Assembly: GCA_964614095.1 (NCBI GenBank)
Contig: CAZTJO010000006.1
Location: 1-64,000 of the forward strand
DNA from: CAZWKX01 sp964614095
GTDB taxonomy: Bacteria > Actinomycetota > Acidimicrobiia > Spongiisociales > UBA11373
Length of the DNA: 64,000 nucleotides
Direction of reading: 5' to 3'
Shown: positions 60,698 through 64,000 of the stretch, piece after piece
Layout of the letters: the number at the start of each line of letters is the position of its first letter
How positions within the stretch are numbered: position 1 is the stretch's first letter
Made by a program: the position numbers and the translations under genes
Notes under the pieces: generated by a model
Database searches by the model: none
Told to the model about the DNA's origin: nothing
What the model saw: only the letters and a program-made list of their open reading frames with translations

Positions 60698-61339
60698 GTG
60701 CTGCGAGAGCTACATCTGGTACGCCACGGTGAGGTCCACAACCCCAATCGGATGTGTTACGGCGACCTTCCCGGATTCGGCCTCAGTGAGACCGGCCACC
60801 GTCAGGCGATGGCGGCCGCAGCGCGTGTTGCTGCCCTCGGAATCGACGTTGTCGTCTCGTCTCCGCTGCAGCGGGCCCTGGAGACTGCGCAGATTCTGGC
60901 CGCCGGCCTTGCCCTCGAAGTCCAGCGCGATGAGCGCCTCACCGAGTGGGCGCTGGGCCGGCGCTGGGCCGGCACGGTCTGGCAGCAACTGCCCGAGAAG
61001 TATCCCGGAGAGCTCGAGGCCTACCTCGATCACCCCCAAGATCTCCCCTTCTCTCCCGAGCCCTTGGCCGCCGTTGCCGAACGTATGACCGCCGCAGTGG
61101 AAGATATCGGCGCCGCCTTCCCAGATGGTGTCGCGGTGATCGTCTCTCACCAGGACCCGGTGCAGGCGGCCCGGCTGCACCTCACCGGCATCGAACTCGC
61201 CCGGCTCCCGGAGGAAAAGCCGGGGCATTGCACCATCATCTCGCTGGGCGCCGGATATCCGTGGCTAGAGCGCGAGGTGTGGCACCCCGATGTGCCGGCC
61301 GCGCCGTTTCCGCCGCCTGATGAGGTGGAACACGCCTGA
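60698..61339 (+). CDS. Histidine phosphatase family protein
   Basis: A 213-residue enzyme of the phosphoglycerate mutase/phosphatase type. Catalytic motif LVRHGEVHNPN near residue 7-17, SPLQRALETAQILA, LTEWALGRRW, and the second His in VIVSHQDPVQAA. The substrate is unknown: RHG enzymes include cofactor-dependent mutases, phosphatases and cobalamin pathway enzymes; the size and missing mutase loops favour a broad phosphatase. GTG start. It ends before a strong hairpin. Confidence 0.92.
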   Translation: MLRELHLVRHGEVHNPNRMCYGDLPGFGLSETGHRQAMAAAARVAALGIDVVVSSPLQRALETAQILAAGLALEVQRDERLTEWALGRRWAGTVWQQLPEKYPGELEAYLDHPQDLPFSPEPLAAVAERMTAAVEDIGAAFPDGVAVIVSHQDPVQAARLHLTGIELARLPEEKPGHCTIISLGAGYPWLEREVWHPDVPAAPFPPPDEVEHA

Positions 61340-61345
61340 CGCGCC

Positions 61346-61372
61346 GGGGGGCCGGCGTCTTGCCGGCCCCCC
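61346..61372. terminator. Strong bidirectional hairpin between convergent genes
   Basis: GGGGGGCCGGC pairs perfectly with GCCGGCCCCCC around a five-base loop: 11 base pairs, all G-C. It lies seven bases after the phosphatase stop and 18 bases before the end of the convergent propeller gene. No T tract follows on either strand, so it would act as a Rho-assisted or non-canonical terminator in both directions. Confidence 0.7.
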
Positions 61373-61389
61373 GCTTGCTACATGTTGAC

Positions 61390-63399
61390 CTAGAAGCCGT
61401 CGAACTCCAGAAGGCCGCCGTCGATGGGCGAGCCGTCGCCCAGGTTGACCATCTGGATGGCGCTGTACCCGACCAGGTAGAGGCGGTCACCGATCACCAG
61501 AGAGCGACGCACCCCACCGGGATGATCCACCATGGCGATCTCCTCAAAGGCACCGTTGATGCGCAGCATCAGAGCGCCGCTAAACCAGTCCTCGCTATAC
61601 CACTCCTCGTCGGCGACAGCCACGCCAGTGCTGCCGTCGGTATCGCTGACGGCATCGTCGACCTCAGGTACCGGCATGGGCTCCTCGTGGCTCCACACCT
61701 CGAGTGGCATCACCAAAGTGTCCTCCCAGAGCAGGAAGGCCCGGTGATCCCACTCCGCCTCCGAATATGCATCGGTGAGCGAGTAGTCGTAGAGACGCTG
61801 CGGGTTCTGCGGATCGGAGACATCGAACATGGCCACTTTGGTGCCGGTTGTTCGACCCTCTTCCGTCGCTTCCTGTCCGATCCCGAGGATCCGGCCCTCG
61901 GAGACCGGGTGGAGGTAGGCGGAGTAGCCGGTGATCTTCAGCTCGCCGGCGAGTTGCGGGTTCTCATGATCGGAGAGATCGATCACGTACAGCGGGTCGA
62001 CTTGGCGGAAGGTAACCACGTAGCCGGTGGGACCTACAAAACGAACCGAGTAGATCTGCTCACCTTGGCCGAGGCCACCCACACTGCCGGTCTCAATCAG
62101 CCGCCGACCCGACCGGCCCAGGACCACAACCTGAGATTCCGAATCCTCGCTGCTTCCCCACCACTGGGAGCTGGTGGTGGCCACCCTCAGGTGCTCGTCC
62201 CACTCCGACATCGAGAACTGATTGAGCAGGTAGCCCTCCACCGCGCCCGAAGCGGCGTAGCTGGTGGTGGCGCCGGCGATGTCGAAGGCGTGTATCTGTG
62301 TCTGCACACCGCCCGATTGTGTGCCCTCCTCGGCATAGATATCGCCCCAACGGTTTGTTGCCACGTAGAAGGCGTTGTTCGAGGCGTAGACCGTCTCACC
62401 GTCAGCCATGACCCCCGTGCTGTCGCCGAGCCCATTGGGGCCGAAGGCGGCGATGGTCAGCATCCCAAAACCGGAGAAGCTCCTGGGGTGGTAGGCGTCG
62501 TCGCAAGACAGCAGCACACCCTCATCTTCGCTGTTGTTGCGGTGATCAACGGCGACGAAGTAGGGAAGCCAGTTGTCGATCGTCGACTGCTCGATGATGG
62601 CCTGGTTCTCGCGAAGAGCATCGCGCTCGGCGCGCAAACCGGAGCCAACCGGGTACGACCACTCGAGGCCGGTCGGGTAGGACGACACCACCACCCGCAC
62701 CACGTCGCCGTGGAGACGGGCCGACAGATAGCTGCCGTCGATGTAGGTGGTGCGCAACAGCTCCGGGGCCGCCGAATCGGACAGGTCGATCTCGGCGATA
62801 GCGGCAACGCCGCCGTAGTAGGGAACCGAGGCAAACCGTTCACCGGGAATGCCGACCATTCCTCCGTGGTCGCCGAGCAGGACGACCCGGTCCCCGACGA
62901 GAAACATCTCGGAGAACCAGCCCTCGTTGGAGAGATCCAACGTGGAGAGGATCTCGAGGTCGGCCGACAGCACATAGAGCGTCTGCCCGGAGATGACGAT
63001 GATGCGGTCACCATCGGTCTTCACCAGATCGGGCTCGTCGATACCGGCTTCCTGCACATTGGTGGTCGAGTACTGGCCTTCCTCTTCCCGCGCCGCCGAC
63101 TGAGGCGGCTCAGCACCCGCTACAGCACCGTTGGCCGCGTCAACAGCGGCCATCTCGGCGATGGGGAAGAAGCCACCCCAGCCACCGTCGAGTCCCCATG
63201 CGGTGACCCGATCGAGGGCCTCGCTCTTGGCGTACTCGAGAAGGGCCGCGCAAGAATCAAAGGCCTCCAGACTCTCTTCGGCTGCAGCCTCTTGACCCGG
63301 AACGAAGATGATGACCGAGGCAACAATGCCAACGATGACGATGAAGGCGAGGCCGAACCACCAGATACTGCGGCGGCCTTCCGATTTCTGTTTGCTCAT
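61390..63399 (-). CDS. Membrane-anchored beta-propeller domain protein
   Basis: A 669-residue protein. A short basic cytoplasmic head is followed by one helix (IWWFGLAFIVIVGIVASVII, about 12-31), so the rest faces outside as an anchored or secreted domain. The ectodomain is the Beta_propel family: YSTTNVQEAGIDEPDLVKTDGDRI is the signature, then repeated blades with DLSDSAAPEL, IDLSDHENPQLAGE and DVSDPQNPQRL at regular intervals. Four Cys near 49, 326 and elsewhere could form disulfides. Function is unknown; a protein-binding or scaffold role outside the cell is likely. Convergent with the phosphatase gene. Confidence 0.92.
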   Translation of the reverse strand: MSKQKSEGRRSIWWFGLAFIVIVGIVASVIIFVPGQEAAAEESLEAFDSCAALLEYAKSEALDRVTAWGLDGGWGGFFPIAEMAAVDAANGAVAGAEPPQSAAREEEGQYSTTNVQEAGIDEPDLVKTDGDRIIVISGQTLYVLSADLEILSTLDLSNEGWFSEMFLVGDRVVLLGDHGGMVGIPGERFASVPYYGGVAAIAEIDLSDSAAPELLRTTYIDGSYLSARLHGDVVRVVVSSYPTGLEWSYPVGSGLRAERDALRENQAIIEQSTIDNWLPYFVAVDHRNNSEDEGVLLSCDDAYHPRSFSGFGMLTIAAFGPNGLGDSTGVMADGETVYASNNAFYVATNRWGDIYAEEGTQSGGVQTQIHAFDIAGATTSYAASGAVEGYLLNQFSMSEWDEHLRVATTSSQWWGSSEDSESQVVVLGRSGRRLIETGSVGGLGQGEQIYSVRFVGPTGYVVTFRQVDPLYVIDLSDHENPQLAGELKITGYSAYLHPVSEGRILGIGQEATEEGRTTGTKVAMFDVSDPQNPQRLYDYSLTDAYSEAEWDHRAFLLWEDTLVMPLEVWSHEEPMPVPEVDDAVSDTDGSTGVAVADEEWYSEDWFSGALMLRINGAFEEIAMVDHPGGVRRSLVIGDRLYLVGYSAIQMVNLGDGSPIDGGLLEFDGF

Positions 63400-63626
63400 T
63401 TCTCATTCCTATAGCGGATCGTCCCTGTGACGGCCACAGTGGCAGCCGAGGTTCCCCAACAAATGGCCTGCGAATGCCGCGCCGGAAGATGTCGGCTGCA
63501 ATTCTCGCTCGGCCGATCCACAAAGCCCGTCATTCGCCGTCTGAAGAAGCTGGATGCGCAGAAGCCTGAAACACCGTCGGAGCGAATAGTGACCCGCCGG
63601 CGTAGGATCTGCGTCCGAGGACACGC

Positions 63627-64000
63627 ATGGGGACCAGCCTTTCAACCGACAGGCGCGGCACCGGAGATCGTCGCAGCCGGCGGCTCTGCATCTACTACCC
63701 GGAGCGTCGTCGCGGCTTCGAGCGGCGCCGGCCGGCCGGCGGCCTCCTGCTCCGGGCCCGCTGGACCGTGCTCGACCGATACCGCGACGACGGCCTGAAT
63801 ATTGCCCTCGTCCTGGCCGCCATCGTGCTGCTCAGCCTCGCCGATCTCCTTCTCACCTTGCGGGCTCTGGAACTGGGGGCGTCCGAGGCCAACCCGGTGA
63901 TGGCTCGGCTCATCGATATCGACCCGGTGCTCGCCGCCTTGTTCAAGCTGTCTATCACAGCCGTTGTCGGGTTCACCATCTGGTTCCTGCGCCGTTATCG
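63627..64000 (+). CDS. DUF5658-like membrane protein, 5' part
   Basis: An ATG-started frame open to the window end (124 codons visible). The N terminus is Arg-rich (DRRGTGDRRSRRL, RRRGFERRRP). Then come a hydrophobic helix (IALVLAAIVLLSLADLLLTL) and GASEANPVMARLIDID followed by a second helix, a pattern of the DUF5658 family (D-x-x-x-T, then E-x-N-P). The product is probably a small integral membrane protein of unknown function. The 227 bases before it show no clear promoter or RNA element. Confidence 0.75.
   Translation, partial: MGTSLSTDRRGTGDRRSRRLCIYYPERRRGFERRRPAGGLLLRARWTVLDRYRDDGLNIALVLAAIVLLSLADLLLTLRALELGASEANPVMARLIDIDPVLAALFKLSITAVVGFTIWFLRRY

Noticed and set aside
61360..63414. 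684-residue plus-strand frame antisense to the propeller gene
   Set aside because: It mirrors the opposite gene over its entire length, with biased composition and no homology; the propeller reading has a clear signature.
63400..63626. Possible riboswitch in the gap before the DUF5658 gene
   Set aside because: No match to a known aptamer core and no convincing paired structure by eye.
1..64000. CRISPR arrays, insertion sequences, prophage or integrative elements
   Set aside because: No direct repeat arrays, transposases, phage structural genes or tRNA-flanking attachment duplications were seen; the single resolvase-like domain lacks key catalytic residues.

Overview
The window is a gene-dense, high-GC chromosomal segment from an actinobacterium. 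No gap between genes exceeds about 300 bases, and I see no prophage, insertion sequence, CRISPR array or plasmid genes. Evidence for the lineage: an mraZ-to-sepF-yggT division and cell-wall cluster with pgeF and yggS after ftsZ; a polA gene apparently followed by rpsA; neighbouring MoxR, DUF58, transglutaminase and DUF3040 genes; an eukaryote-like IleS behind a T-box; and a MurE with the DNPR motif, which predicts meso-diaminopimelate peptidoglycan. The gene content recalls uncultured Acidimicrobiia-like actinobacteria, but the class is an inference.

Layout. 1-5088: the start of a probable rpsA, polA, a small unknown gene, tRNA-Leu(CAA) and glutamine-dependent NAD synthetase. 5147-12186: tryptophan genes on the minus strand (trpE, then a two-component pair, then trpC-trpF-trpB-trpA running towards nadE); trpD and trpG are absent here. 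12217-20165: CcdA-like thiol transporter, MFS transporter, endonuclease III, a frame-disrupted xanthine phosphoribosyltransferase, several membrane proteins, an EamA exporter and a long double-domain ThyX-like protein. 20273-28541: a frameshifted GNAT gene, dnaE, then a plus-strand glycolytic unit (DUF2090 aldolase-like protein, a PPi-type and an ATP-type phosphofructokinase) and an RluA-family pseudouridine synthase. 28522-33214: lspA, a TraR/DksA zinc-finger protein, a YggU-family protein and T-box-controlled ileS.

33225-50568 is one long minus-strand division and cell-wall cluster: mraZ-rsmH-ftsL-ftsI-murE-murF-mraY-murD-ftsW-murG-murC-murB-ftsQ-ftsZ-pgeF-yggS-sepF-yggT. Most junctions overlap by a few bases, suggesting translational coupling. 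Upstream of mraZ are three TGGGG repeats around a promoter-like element, a probable MraZ operator. 50786-64000: an SDR, a LapA-like protein, an HNH nuclease, a solitary degenerate resolvase domain, two unknown genes, a MoxR-DUF58-transglutaminase unit, MerR, DUF3040, DinB, a histidine phosphatase, a membrane-anchored beta-propeller protein and the start of a DUF5658 membrane protein.

The least ordinary items are the fused ThyX-like protein whose two halves retain complementary parts of the ThyX signature, the paired phosphofructokinases with different donor signatures next to an aldolase-like gene, the T-box and MraZ-type control elements, the absence of divIVA at its usual position, and two genes interrupted by apparent single-base indels.
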